Made by a program: the position numbers and the translations under genes. Of a DNA stretch of 17,604 nucleotides, positions 1-8,907 are shown piece after piece (position 1 is the stretch's first letter; every line of letters starts with the position of its first letter). The notes below the pieces were generated by a model. That model worked only from the letters and a program-made list of their open reading frames with translations, made no database searches and was not told the DNA's origin. This DNA is from Zygnema cylindricum (taxonomy: Eukaryota; Streptophyta; Zygnematophyceae; Zygnematales; Zygnemataceae): the NCBI GenBank assembly GCA_037447655.1, contig JBBHKE010000679.1:1-17604 (forward strand). Reading direction: 5' to 3'.

Positions 1-1155
1 TGCCGATTGATCAAATCTTTGTATGGGCTGAAACAGGCGCCCCGGCAATGGATCAAGAAGCTCGATGAGTTTCTTACAGGTTTGGGATATATTCGGATCA
101 GCTCAGATCACTCTATATATTTGTTTGAAGATGAGGAAGGAATTATTTTTATTGCAATTTATGTCGATGATTTGTTTGTTTTAAGTAAATCTATGGATAA
201 AATAAACAAGTTGAAAAATGATTTAAAATGAAGATTTGAGATGAAGGATATGGGAAAAGCAAGTTATATATTGGGAATTCAGGTAGAGAGAGATAGAGAT
301 AGAAAAATAATAAGATTAACTCAAAAGGAGGCCATTGGAAACATGTTAGAAAAATTCCAAATGGAGAAGGCTAATAGTTGTACCACTCCTATGGACTTAA
401 AAAAGGGAAGTGAGGGGAGTGAGGAAGAGGGAGTTATAATCTTAGATGTTGAGGTAGGCCCGGAAGAGAAAATATTTATGCAGACAGTCCCTTATAGACA
501 AGTAGTGGGCAGCCTAATATATTTTATGAATTGTACTCGGCCAAACATAGCCCCAGATTTAGGAGTACTAAGTAGGAGTTTGCATGCTCCAACTAAGAAG
601 GGTAAGGAGACAGCTAAGTGGGTCCTTAGATATCTCAAAGGGACTAGAGATCTATGGTTGCATTTGGGTGGGAAAAACACTAACATCACCACTTGGAGTG
701 ATGCTAGCTATGGGGATGCTCCTATGTGGAGATGCACGTCTGGGTATGTATTATATGTGGGTGACGGAGCTTGCGGTTCGAGCAACAAGCAACAAAAGGT
801 CATTGCTCAGTCCACCATGGAAGCTGAGTACATGGCCTCTTACTCTTTTGTAAAAGAATTAATGTGGGTCAAGTCCTTGCTTGGTGAACTTGGTCATCTT
901 AAGAGTGGTGTACAGAAAGTGTTTTGTGATAATCAGGCAGCCATTGCCATTTATGCCAATCCTAAACACCACTTTAAAGGAAAAGATATGGACATTAGAC
1001 TTAGCTTTGTTAGGGAGAAATTAGAAAACAAGATAATCAGTTTAGAGTATAGACTAGATAGTGAGATGGTAGCAGATATGATGACCAAACCCGTGCCTTC
1101 CCCTAAACTGATTTTCTGCTGGGAGAAGTGTGGTCTTAAATTTAAAAGTGACTAG
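1..1155 (+). pseudogene. Ty1/copia pol 3' part: RT C-terminal half and RNase H (family A), broken by one stop
   Basis: This is the C-terminal part of a copia polyprotein that makes cDNA from the element RNA; it is already open at base 1, so the element continues to the left. RT motifs SLYGLKQAPRQW (about 16-51) and the catalytic YVDDL (about 160-174) are present. The RNase H domain follows, with SDASYGD, MEAEYMA, CDNQAAIAI and the MMTKP tail, so its acidic residues look intact. One in-frame TGA at 229-231 falls where the family normally has arginine just before RFEMKD; reading continues in the same frame from 232, so one base change (CGA to TGA) explains it. The stop at 1153-1155 is followed within a few bases by a polypurine tract. 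The right half resembles the minus-strand copy at 16547-17604, but the LTRs differ, so the two are related families. Confidence 0.9.
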
Positions 1156-1160
1156 AAAAT

Positions 1161-1168
1161 AAGGGGAT
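1161..1168 (+). other. Polypurine tract of family A element
   Basis: AAGGGGAT lies directly before the TGTAGG start of the LTR and just after the pol stop. This is the usual place for the plus-strand primer in LTR retrotransposons. Confidence 0.7.
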
Positions 1169-1214
1169 TGTAGGAATTAATGGTTTTTGTTCATATTTTC
1201 TAGGTCTTAACGTG

Positions 1215-1223
1215 TATAAATAA
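1215..1223 (+). promoter_or_regulatory. TATA box in family A LTR
   Basis: TATAAATAA lies 46 bp into the LTR, which suits a pol II start near 1245-1255. In a 3' LTR it could drive outward transcription into the flanking DNA. No start site can be confirmed from sequence. Confidence 0.5.
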
Positions 1224-1315
1224 TGGAGAAATAAGTAGAGGCAGTCTGCCTAGAACTCCTCTCTTCAACTCCCACACTTGTCGCATTCATTGAAGGTTGG
1301 AGAGGGAGCTAAAGC

Positions 1316-1435
1316 CATGGCTGCCTATGTTGTCCAAAGAGAGAAATTGGCAACAGCTTTCGTAGGTTTACTAAAAGAGTATTTGCTGACCCACGATTTG
1401 ATCTTGGCACCTGTCGTCAGTCAAAATAGCCAATA
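1316..1435 (+). CDS. Short 39-codon open frame inside family A LTR, unrecognised
   Basis: An ATG in good context (AAAGCCATGG) about 95 bp downstream of the TATA box opens 39 codons ending in TAG at 1433-1435. I do not recognise the peptide. It begins MAAYVVQREKLATAF and looks helix-prone. In the family B element of this window gag starts inside the LTR, so by analogy this could be the LTR-borne start of a family A gag, which would be cut off in a 3' LTR. It could equally be a chance frame. Confidence 0.25.
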
Positions 1436-1730
1436 GTTTTATCGTACAAGTCTTGGACCAATGCTGAATTATATAGGGTTTGACAAATATTTAAATAATT
1501 ACACGTAGACTAATTCGTTTGATAAGAAATAGATACGTAGTGCATAGATACAATTTTATATAGTACAAAATACAGTATGGTGACTAAATGGATACTGTGC
1601 ATTTGTTTCAACAACGAAACAAATATCGCGCATCTAATTTCGACGGTTATAATTAAAAGCCAGTTATGATCGAACAACAACGATAGATGCCGTGGTCACG
1701 GAATAGGTTCTTGGCGGTTTTTGGTCATCA

Positions 1731-1750
1731 CCACGTCAATTGACACGTGG
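1731..1750. promoter_or_regulatory. Paired ACGT elements in a near-palindrome (G-box/ABRE-like)
   Basis: CCACGTCAATTGACACGTGG is almost a perfect palindrome around CAATTG, spoiled only by two extra bases. It holds two ACGT cores, and the right one is a CACGTG G-box within ACACGTGGC, the form bound by plant bZIP factors. An ATTGG box (inverted CCAAT) lies just downstream near 1760. No gene follows, so any function is inference. Confidence 0.3.
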
Positions 1751-3324
1751 CGCAATCACATTGGCTCACGGTAAATGTGGGGATTATATGAACGATCCAG
1801 ATATGGCATGTGTCAACTTTTTGCCATGTCGTACCATGGTCGTACAGAAAGTACACCGATATCTGTACCTTTATGTACGATACAGTACTGCAATTGGTGT
1901 TGTACGTCACTAGTAAAGGATTAGAGATAAATATAGGACTTAGAAAAAATAGTAGGAAGCCGCCTCTCTCTAAAAGAGCTCCTCTACAAAAGGTTATCTT
2001 TGACCATTCATAACTTATTGCTCACGGGAGCAAATTCAGAGATTCTTTTTGCTATCGACTCAAGGGATTCTTCTCTTTAGAGGGGTGAAGGTGGTCAAAG
2101 TTTTTGTCTGCCAAAGAGGCAGTTATTGTTGATGAAACATAGAGGGGTCAAGGTTATTCTAGGGGTTTCGTGTGAGCTGCCCATTCTGAGGACCTATGGA
2201 GGTCTCAGAAGTGCAATAGTGTGACAAACAAAAGGTATTGAAAATAGAGTGACGAGGGAGAGATTTGAAATTATATTTTTATATTCAGTTATATTTTCGA
2301 AAGCGAGTGTCATGTGCAAATTTTGTCAATTTTCGTTGGTTGTCTATCGTGAAGCGTAGCTTAATCGCCCAGCTTGTTGGGATAAATTTTCAACTTTAGC
2401 TGTCAACCCACCTCCTTGTGGTACTTTGGCAGCTACAAAAAAAAATGAAGCGAATGCCTCGCGAATGAATATCCGACGGTCAGTGTTACCTCCAAGACCT
2501 TCGAAGAGTATTGGCAAGATTCTCTGTAATGTTGTTTCGCTATAAAGACAAAGTAAATGGTATGGTTTGATACGGATAGTCCCGAATATTTGTAAGCTAC
2601 CCCACTTTTCGACTAATGGAACTTGACCCTAAGTTACAGGTGCGTCAAAAAACAATTAGTGTTATAAACGCTATTTAGGAATCTCATTTTATTTAGAAAA
2701 AAAGTTAATCTAATTTATCATTAACTCTAATTTTTTTTTCCTTGGAATAATTGTCGGCGGATAATATCTTCACACTAAAATATGCGCACGTACAAAATCG
2801 ATGAAATCACACGCCGTCGCGTAGTTTTGACATCCGCATGTGCCGTATATTTTTCACGTCGTTACAAGTTAACGCTACACCAAGAATCGTGTAAGGTTTG
2901 ATCAGTTATGTTATCTGTAAGTACGAATTTGGAACTGACTCCGCTACACTGTTACGTCCAAAAATGATGTCTAATGTTGGTCGCATTACACAAAATTAAC
3001 ATAATGTCCTTTAACTCTAATAAAGTCGTTGTTGAGTGGTTTATTTGAGTAAATTTACATTAATATCGTGTCTTAACTCTAATAACATTGCTTTTCAATG
3101 GAAAAAATCAAAAAGGATCACTTATTACAGTTAATGTTAACTCTGATTGGGTCAATAATGAACAAAATGGACGGACAAAAAGTGGCAAATAATAGGTTCA
3201 CCTTCTCATTCCACGTGGTTAACTCATCATCCACACAAAATCTACAGTTGTAAAAACGACGTAGATTATGTACGAAAATAACCTCAACCGGGTCCTTTCT
3301 ATGACTCGTTGACAAAATTTTTAC

Positions 3325-3387
3325 CGGTGCCATATTTTCGTTTTTAATAGGCGCCATATTTTTTTTTTTTCACAGGCGCCATTTTTA
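3325..3387. repeat. Three short tandem copies of a GGCGCCAT-T-run unit
   Basis: GGTGCCATATTTT, GGCGCCATATTTT and GGCGCCATTTTT follow each other about 24-25 bp apart, separated by T-rich spacers. GGCGCC is itself a palindrome. This is a small degenerate tandem repeat with no apparent function. Confidence 0.5.
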
Positions 3388-3540
3388 TCGGTTTTCCCTT
3401 TTTTCTAAGGGATTCTCGCTTGTGAAGTCACATTTTTTAAAGATGCATGTGAGTACTCAACTACAAGGTCATGGAGTTCCAAGTTAGCGAGAAAAATTAA
3501 ATCTCTTAAACGTTTTTCAGCACTACATACAACAGTATGT

Positions 3541-4795
3541 ATTTCTCCATTTCTCTTTCTAACTTTCTCAGTATCTATTTTAATTCCCTTCCGTCCCTTT
3601 CACTCTCCTTCAATTTCTGTTGCACACTCCCTCTTTACCCTTTTCCTTTTCCATATCTCTCTCTCTCTTTCTCAAGTTGTAACCCTTTTTTGTCCCTCAT
3701 TATGTTCTAAATGTTTTATTTTTTCCCGTTCCCTCTCTTTTTCTCTAACCCTCTCCCTCTCCCTCTCCCTCTCAATCTGCCTCTCCCTCTTTTTCTCCAT
3801 CCCCTTCTCCCTCACCTCGCCGTCTCCCCCTTCCTCTCCCTCTCAATTTTCTTCTACCTCTCCATCTCCGTCTCCCTCTCAATCTGCCATCCCCTTTCCG
3901 TCTCTCTCTTCTTCTACCTTACAATCTGCATCTCCCTCCCCCTTTTCTTTTTACTACCTCTCCTTTATCCTCTCCATCTCCCTCTTGGTTTGCCTCTTCC
4001 TCTCGGTTTGCCTCTCCCTCTCCCTCCCTCTCCCTCCCTCTCCCTCTCCCTCTCCTTTTCCCTCTCCCTCTCCCTTTTTATTTCCCTCTCCCTCTTAATT
4101 TTCCTCTCCCTCTCCCTCTCCCGCTCAATCTCCCTTTCGGTTTGCCTCCCTCTCCGTCTCCGTTTCCATCCTCCCCTCCCTCTCAATCTGCCTCTAGCTC
4201 TTTTTATCCCTCGCAATCAAGCCCTCCCTCTCCCTCTCCTACGGAATTTGCTTCTCTCTCTCCCTCTCCTTTTCCCTCACCTCTCCCTATCCTTCTCCCT
4301 CCCCCTCTCTCTCATCTGCTCTCCTCTCCCTCTAAACGCTTTTGTGTCCCTCATTAGGTTGTCAACTAGTTTCTATTTCTATTTTTTGCCTAATTCCTAT
4401 CCCCCTCTCACTATTATTTCCCTCTCACTCTCCTCTCCCCCTTTATTTCCCTCTCCTTCTCCCTCTCCCTCTCCCTCTCCCTCTTTCTCAATTTATCCCT
4501 TTGTTTTGTACCTCATGAGGCTGCCGAGCTATTTTTTTCTCAATTCCCTCACCCTATTCCTTTTTTTTCCCTTTCCCTCTTTTCTCGCTTCTATTCTCCT
4601 CCTCTCTCCTTTCGCATCTCCCTCTCTCTCTCTCCCTTTGTCAATATCTTGTACCTCATTAGTCTATGGAGTTGATTTTCTTCTCTCACTCTATCTTTTT
4701 CCCTCTCCCTTTCTCTACAGATATGCTTCTCTCTTTTCTCCCTCTTACTCTCCTCTCCCTCTCTATTTGTTGAACATTGAAATCTTTATTTCAGT
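3541..4795. repeat. Degenerate CCCTCT polypyrimidine tract, about 1.25 kb
   Basis: The + strand is almost all C and T, built on (CCCTCT)n and (CTCC)n with frequent interruptions. On the - strand evenly spaced GGG runs make quadruplex motifs, for example at 3749-3769 and 4461-4481 (four GGG runs with 3-base loops). Mirror symmetry would also allow triplex DNA. Non-repeat islands carry a recurring TTGT(C/A)CCTCAT word near 3691, 4345, 4507 and 4650. A 369-codon + frame spans the tract but encodes only Leu/Pro/Ser/Phe low complexity and is not a gene. Confidence 0.85.
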
Positions 4796-5437
4796 AGATA
4801 GGGCAATTAGAGGAGACTAAAAGACTTAGAGTATTTTCTAAGTTCTTTGTTGTAATACTTACCTGTATTAGTGTTACACTAGCAGAAGTACAATAAAGTG
4901 TATTGAACTTCTAAAGGTACACGTGTCGGCAAGAGAAGTTTATGCAGGTTTTACGGAGTGGCGCCGAAATTCAGATTACACGCGTCATAGAGTAGATGAG
5001 TGGATTCGCCGATCGGACGAACGAACTTTTGATAAGATATTTCGGAGATGTATGGTACAAACCTTCATTATGATCGTTGATTGGAATCGTGTCGACCTAC
5101 GCGATTCAAGTGGGACCACAAGTGACGAAGCATACCGTATGCACTTAGGTGGTTCTTACGGCACTACCACAATCGTCTAGACTTTAGCGACCACTGCTGA
5201 CTAAGCACCAAAAACATTTATTGTACGGTCCACTATCTGTATACATTTGAAGAACATTATTTTGTAGTTTAGCGGAATAGAAAATAGTGTTTCATTAATT
5301 AGTTTTTGGAAAGTAATTATTAGGGTTTTGGAAGTACTCACGGTACAGTAACGTACAGGTTGGATAATTTGTCGTAAGTTTGGATAGTACTTTAGTACAT
5401 TCACAAAATTAGTGTGACCAGTAGATACTGACTGTGA
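4796..5437. other. Non-coding DNA, possible decayed LTR end, no gene defended
   Basis: An 85-codon frame (4923-5180) begins at GTG and matches no family I know. The stretch 4830-4922 (TTGTAATACT, then AATAAAGTG and TATTGAACTTCTAAAGG) resembles the poly(A) and U5 part of an LTR. TGGCGCCGAAATT at 4961 resembles a tRNA-type primer site, but it lies about 40 bp too far from that putative end. Ends and partners are missing, so I call no element. Confidence 0.4.
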
Positions 5438-5545
5438 GTATATAACTTAGGACTTAGCCAATATTGAATTATCTATTTTTGGGATTATGATATTTTAAGG
5501 GCAGTTTTTGGGAAACTTCCAGACGTCATATCCTATGGCTTACTA
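5438..5545 (+). mobile_element. Relic of a family B LTR (internal fragment)
   Basis: This stretch is colinear with the middle of the three family B LTRs. GTATA.AACTTAGGACT is followed after almost the same distance (62-64 bp) by an exact 18-base match, CAGTTTTTGGGAAACTTC (5512-5529), then by a decayed TATATCTTA. The same 18-mer occurs in the 5' LTR near 8705 and in complement in the LTR at 7159. Orientation is + (as in the LTR at 8225). Both flanks have decayed beyond recognition, so this is an older insertion. Confidence 0.6.
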
Positions 5546-6079
5546 GATGAACGTTTTTTTTCAAAGAGCATTCACATGCGCGCGCGACAGTATGAAACTT
5601 CTTTCTGTACACCACATTATTTATAACAGCACTATATTGAAGTTATTAGTCCTATTAAGTGTGATACCTCAAGTAACGTTTAAAAACATTTTGAATAATT
5701 GATTCTACTTGAGAATTCCGGTCAAAAAAAAGGGACCTCAAATAGCGATTCACGCTGTACATGGGGACATACCCTAAGTTTCGATTACATAGGAAAGTGC
5801 CCTTAGTTTTAATAATATTTGCCACTTAAAACATCTTTCTCTGTTAAACGTTCTAGGTTGTTAAATCGACAGTTGCGGTTAGAAGGCAAGATTCTCACCT
5901 TCCTTTTGGCAGTCTCCAATCGAAAAAAGGACATGCGCACACTCAGAAAAGCTGCTTTCAAGCATTGTAGTTCAAAACGCACGATTTTACGCACAATTCA
6001 AACGTGCGAATAATACGTAGAAATCAGAGAGGTCGATTTGAAAAAATCGTAAAAATCGTTAATGAATTTATGTTCGTAC
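5546..6079. other. Non-coding AT-rich DNA, nothing recognised
   Basis: Short frames on both strands here (about 60 codons) overlap one another and show no motif. A small GCGCGCGC run lies near 5580. CGAATAATACGTA near 6008 is repeated near 6467. Confidence 0.5.
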
Positions 6080-7158
6080 AATTCCGTACATGTAAAAAAA
6101 AATGAATTGAACATGTAAAGCAGTTTGTTCAAGTTTTCATGGTGCCTTCTTTGACAAAAAAATTCAAGAAGACGTTCGTACACATTTCAAACTTACCGCG
6201 CGCAAGTCTTGTGACGCTGCAACGTCTCTTTTCGAAATTGTCCGTATATGAAAGATAAAAATCCGTACATTATCTGTGAAATTTATGTTCAGTCTACCGG
6301 ACAGAGAATACTAATACGTGGAATATATCTTTTGGCCAAATTCCGTACATTTCTGTCAAAAACCGTACATTTATTGTAAATCACCGTACAGTTTCCGTAA
6401 ATTGTCCGCTCAGTTTACCGAACAGAAGGTACATCGCGTTTTTTTGCGATTTTTTCAAATGTCACGAATAATACGTAAAAATCGAAAAAAAAAATCGCGC
6501 AATTTGAACAACTATGCTTTCAAGTGTCTACAAAACCAGCAATAGTAGAAGCGGTAGACGGTGCGGTACTCCGTGCGATTTAGGATGAAACCAATTGAAT
6601 CGAACTAATCCACATTTTCGAACCAAGCCACGTGGTCAGTGCGAGATCCAAATATCTTGGGAGAGGGAAGCGCAGGGCGCGGCTCACAAAGGAAGCAATG
6701 TTTGGTGGAAAGCAAAGCAGAAAGGACAAAAAGGCAATGATTGGCAGAAGACAAAGCAAGCAGAATGCCAAGGCAGCCAGCGGCCGAATAGATCGGAAAC
6801 CAAATGCCGCAAACAGTTCAAGACATGTATGTCCAATTCGCATAATATGAACGAAGCGAACGAGCGATCACTACGCACGATGAGCATTTAACGATGATGA
6901 AAATTTTATAATATGCGTACCTTCTATTGCACCCGTACATTTTTCGTACAGTTGTCCGTATATATCCGTAATTTCTAGGATCACTTAAGGGATTTTTAGG
7001 GTTTTAGAGTACATTTCCTTGAATTCCGTATATTTCAGTATAACTGCCGCACACTTTTCATACATGCACGTATAGTGGCCGTATTTTCCGTACTTGTTAG
7101 GGTTATTTATTTGAGGGTTTGTAGGGTACATCGCCGTACATTCCCGTATATTTCAGTA
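6080..7158. repeat. Degenerate CCGTACA repeat field
   Basis: CCGTACA or CCGTATA recurs more than ten times, with local spacing near 20 bp at 6342, 6363 and 6383 and again after 6930 up to the LTR edge at 7158. A larger duplication is also visible: CAGTCTACCGGACAGA followed by an AATACGT box (about 6290-6320) is echoed by CAGTTTACCGAACAGA and an AATACGT box (about 6410-6475), roughly 120 bp apart. The field is interrupted by a GC-richer patch. No gene is seen. Confidence 0.55.
6590..6900. other. GC-richer, purine-rich patch without a recognised gene
   Basis: Base composition changes sharply from the AT-rich repeats on both sides. Open frames of 67-98 codons occur in several frames of both strands at once, which reflects few stop codons and not coding. 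The + frame at 6595-6891 is rich in Lys, Gln, Asn and Arg and has no known motif. It could be a captured exon or a decayed insertion. Confidence 0.35.
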
Positions 7159-7799
7159 TGTTGTTCTACAACCACCGGTGCAGGTGGAGGAGCTGCAATA
7201 GTAGTAGAAGTAGACATGATACACTCTCAAAAGCTATCAAGAATCCTACCAAACAACTGTTCTTAAGTGCTCACCAATTCTTATACAACCATCCAAACTT
7301 CACAAAACTCTATCAGAATATAGAGTTGCATAAACAGTGATAACTCCCAAAGTTTTAGAACAATTGACCTCACAACACTTAAGATATAATACTCAGAAGT
7401 TTCCCAAAAACTGTCTGCAATTTTACTACTTGGAAGTCTGGATACATAATATGTTATGAGTCCTAAGTCTTATACTTGTGTTGAACAGGCAACACCAGTG
7501 TACTTGATAGGTACATCAAACCACCAAGCTACCACTAATCTTTCAAGCTACCACTGAGCTATCACTAAGCTACCACTGAGCTACCACTAAGCTACCTAGA
7601 ATCGTATCTATCGCAATTGCTCTATCCTGTATAGAATCACATTAAGAATATCAGACGCTGCGTTGTCCGTACGGACCATATCAAATATAATCATGGTTGC
7701 GTTGTCCTGTGTTGTAGATTCGCTGCTGCACTACTCTACTGTATAGCAGCTGCGCTGCTGCGCTGCTCTGAGACTGAAAGCTTTTTCCAAAAGAAAACA
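7159..7799 (-). mobile_element. Family B LTR, solo copy in reverse orientation (641 bp)
   Basis: Read on the - strand it starts TGTTTTCTTTTGG at 7799 and ends ACAACA at 7159, matching end to end the 5' LTR at 8225-8966 (TGTTGT...ACAACA). It keeps the TATA region, the 11-bp AGTGGTAGCTT repeats (7526-7597) and the LTR-borne gag start (ATG at 7217-7215, open to the LTR end). It is shorter than its partner mainly because its CAG/CTG-rich U3 stretch (7732-7785) is less expanded. No polypurine tract lies upstream on its strand and no primer site follows it, so it is a solo LTR. The 5-bp flanks (CAGTA and TAAGT) are not a target duplication. Confidence 0.85.
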
Positions 7800-7800
7800 T

Positions 7801-8224
7801 AAGTTAGGAAACAATTCCTGTTAGTACAAACATTTTGCGTAATTTAAATAACAATTCTTGTTAGCACTTACAATTTGTGTAAGTTAGGTAACAATTCCTG
7901 TTAGCGCTAAAATTTTGTGTAGGTAAGGTAACAATTCCTGTTAGCGCTAACAGTTTGTGTAATTTAGATAACAGTTCTTGTTAGTGCTAACAATTTGTGT
8001 AATTTAGATAACAATTCTTGTTAGCGCTAACACTAAGTGTAATTTAGATAACAATTACTGTTAGCGCAAGCAGTTTGTGTAAGTTAGGTTACAATTCTTG
8101 TTATCGCTAACAGTTTGTGTAATTTAGGTAACAATGCTTGTCAGCGCAAACAGTTTGTGAAAGTTAGGTATTAATTCCTCTTAGCGCTAACAGTTTGTGT
8201 AGTATAGATAACAATTCTTGTAAG
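7801..8224. repeat. 40-bp tandem array, about 10.6 units, between head-to-head LTRs
   Basis: Units keep an exact 40-bp step from 7801 with no gain or loss of bases; the last is cut off by the LTR at 8225. The consensus runs AA(G/T)TTAG(G/A)TAACAATTC, (C/T)TG, then TTAGCGCTAA and CAGTTTGTGT. The core TGTTAGCGCTAACA is a perfect 14-bp palindrome, exact near 7940 and 8020 and nearly so in most others. There are no unique spacers, so it is not a CRISPR array. Each end abuts the U3 (TG) end of an LTR, so the array sits between two divergent LTR promoters. Confidence 0.9.
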
Positions 8225-8513
8225 TGTTGTCTTTTGAAAAGCTTTCAGTCTCAGAGTAGCGCAAGAGCGCAGCAACTATACAGCAGAGTAGCTGCTATAC
8301 GGAAGAGCAGCGCAGCTGCTATATAGCAGAGCAGCTGCTATACAGCAGATCAGCGCAGCAACAGAGCAGCGCAGCAGCGAAGCTGCAATATAGACAAGAC
8401 AACGCAACCACGATTATATTTGATATCGTCCGTACGTCAACACAACGTCTGATATTCATAATGTGATTCTATACAGATAGAGCAATTGCGATAGATACGA
8501 TTCTTGTAAAATT

Positions 8514-8599
8514 AGTGGGTAACTCAGTGGTAGCTTAGTGATAACTCAGTAGTAGCTTAGTGATAGCTTAGTGGTAGCTTGACAGATTAGTGGTAGCTT
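8514..8599 (+). repeat. 11-bp tandem repeats in family B U3, with tRNA A-box-like words
   Basis: About seven copies of AGTGGTAGCTT / AGTGATAGCTC lie in tandem, broken once by GACAGATT. Matching blocks lie in the two other LTRs (7526-7597 and about 15985-16045, complement). In those copies the word TAGCTCAGTGGTAG appears exactly two and three times and fits the tRNA A-box consensus. No B box was seen, so this is a resemblance only. Confidence 0.7.
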
Positions 8600-8802
8600 G
8601 CTGGCTTGACGTACCTCCTAACTACATTGGCATTGCCAGTTCAACACAAGTATAAGACTTAGGTCTCAGAACATATTATGTATCTAGACTTCCAAGTAGT
8701 AAAATTGCATACAGTTTTTGGGAAACTTCTGTGTATTATATCTTGAGTGTTGTAAGGTCAATTGGGCTGAAACTTTGAGAGTTGTCAGTTTTTATGCTAC
8801 TC

Positions 8803-8809
8803 TATATAT
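8803..8809 (+). promoter_or_regulatory. TATA box of family B LTR
   Basis: TATATAT sits within CTATATATTGATAGAGTTTTG. The surrounding bases are well kept in the other two LTRs, although the TATA core is weaker there (TATATT). A start near 8830-8840 would leave a leader of about 70 bases before the gag ATG at 8908, placing gag's first codons in R/U5. Confidence 0.6.
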
Positions 8810-8907
8810 TGATAGAGTTTTGTGAGGTTTGGATTCTTGTCAAAGAATTGGTGAGCACTTAAGAACAGCTGTTTGGTAGGATTCTTAATAGCTTCTGAGA
8901 GTGTATC

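Larger units (their letters stand above)
1169..1503 (+). mobile_element. 3' LTR of family A copia element (right end tentative)
   Basis: The LTR begins TGTAGGAATT immediately after the polypurine tract. It holds a TATA box at 1215-1223 and a pyrimidine-rich stretch after it. The end is a guess: AATAATTACA ending at 1503 is a fair inverted match to the start, giving about 335 bp, but no 5' LTR is in the window to fix it. The start is well supported; the end is not. Confidence 0.6.
1504..3540. other. Non-coding AT-rich DNA, no gene found
   Basis: No open frame here has recognisable motifs; the longest are 60-80 codons and look like chance. A stretch at about 1925-2060 (ATAAATATAG followed by short CT/AG-rich boxes) has the look of an LTR promoter and leader, but no ends can be placed. 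The word TTAACTCTAAT or a close form recurs at 2721, 3011, 3073 and 3137, the last three 62-64 bp apart, which hints at a decayed tandem repeat. Confidence 0.6.

Noticed and set aside
1728-2013. Opposed 60-67 codon frames
   Set aside because: Overlapping sense and antisense frames with no motif; chance length in AT-rich DNA.
3711-4820. 369-codon open frame across the polypyrimidine tract
   Set aside because: It is a translation of CCCTCT repeats into Leu/Pro/Ser/Phe, with no domain, and the antisense Arg/Glu-rich frame is equally open.
4961-4973. TGGCGCCGAAATT as a gypsy-type primer-binding site
   Set aside because: The nearest plausible LTR end is about 40 bp upstream and the match beyond TGGCGCC is poor.
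4923-5180. 85-codon open frame
   Set aside because: It starts at GTG, has no recognisable motif and lies next to possible LTR-end debris.
7801-8224. CRISPR-like regular array
   Set aside because: Units are contiguous and similar along all 40 bp, with no unique spacers, in eukaryotic repeat DNA.
8514-8599. tRNA gene or SINE head
   Set aside because: Only A-box-like words are present; no B box, acceptor stem or T-arm could be found in any of the three copies.
8851-8868. TGGTGAGCACTTAAG as a primer-binding site
   Set aside because: It lies inside the part shared by all three LTRs, matches no tRNA end I know, and a clear initiator tRNA-Met site follows the true LTR end.
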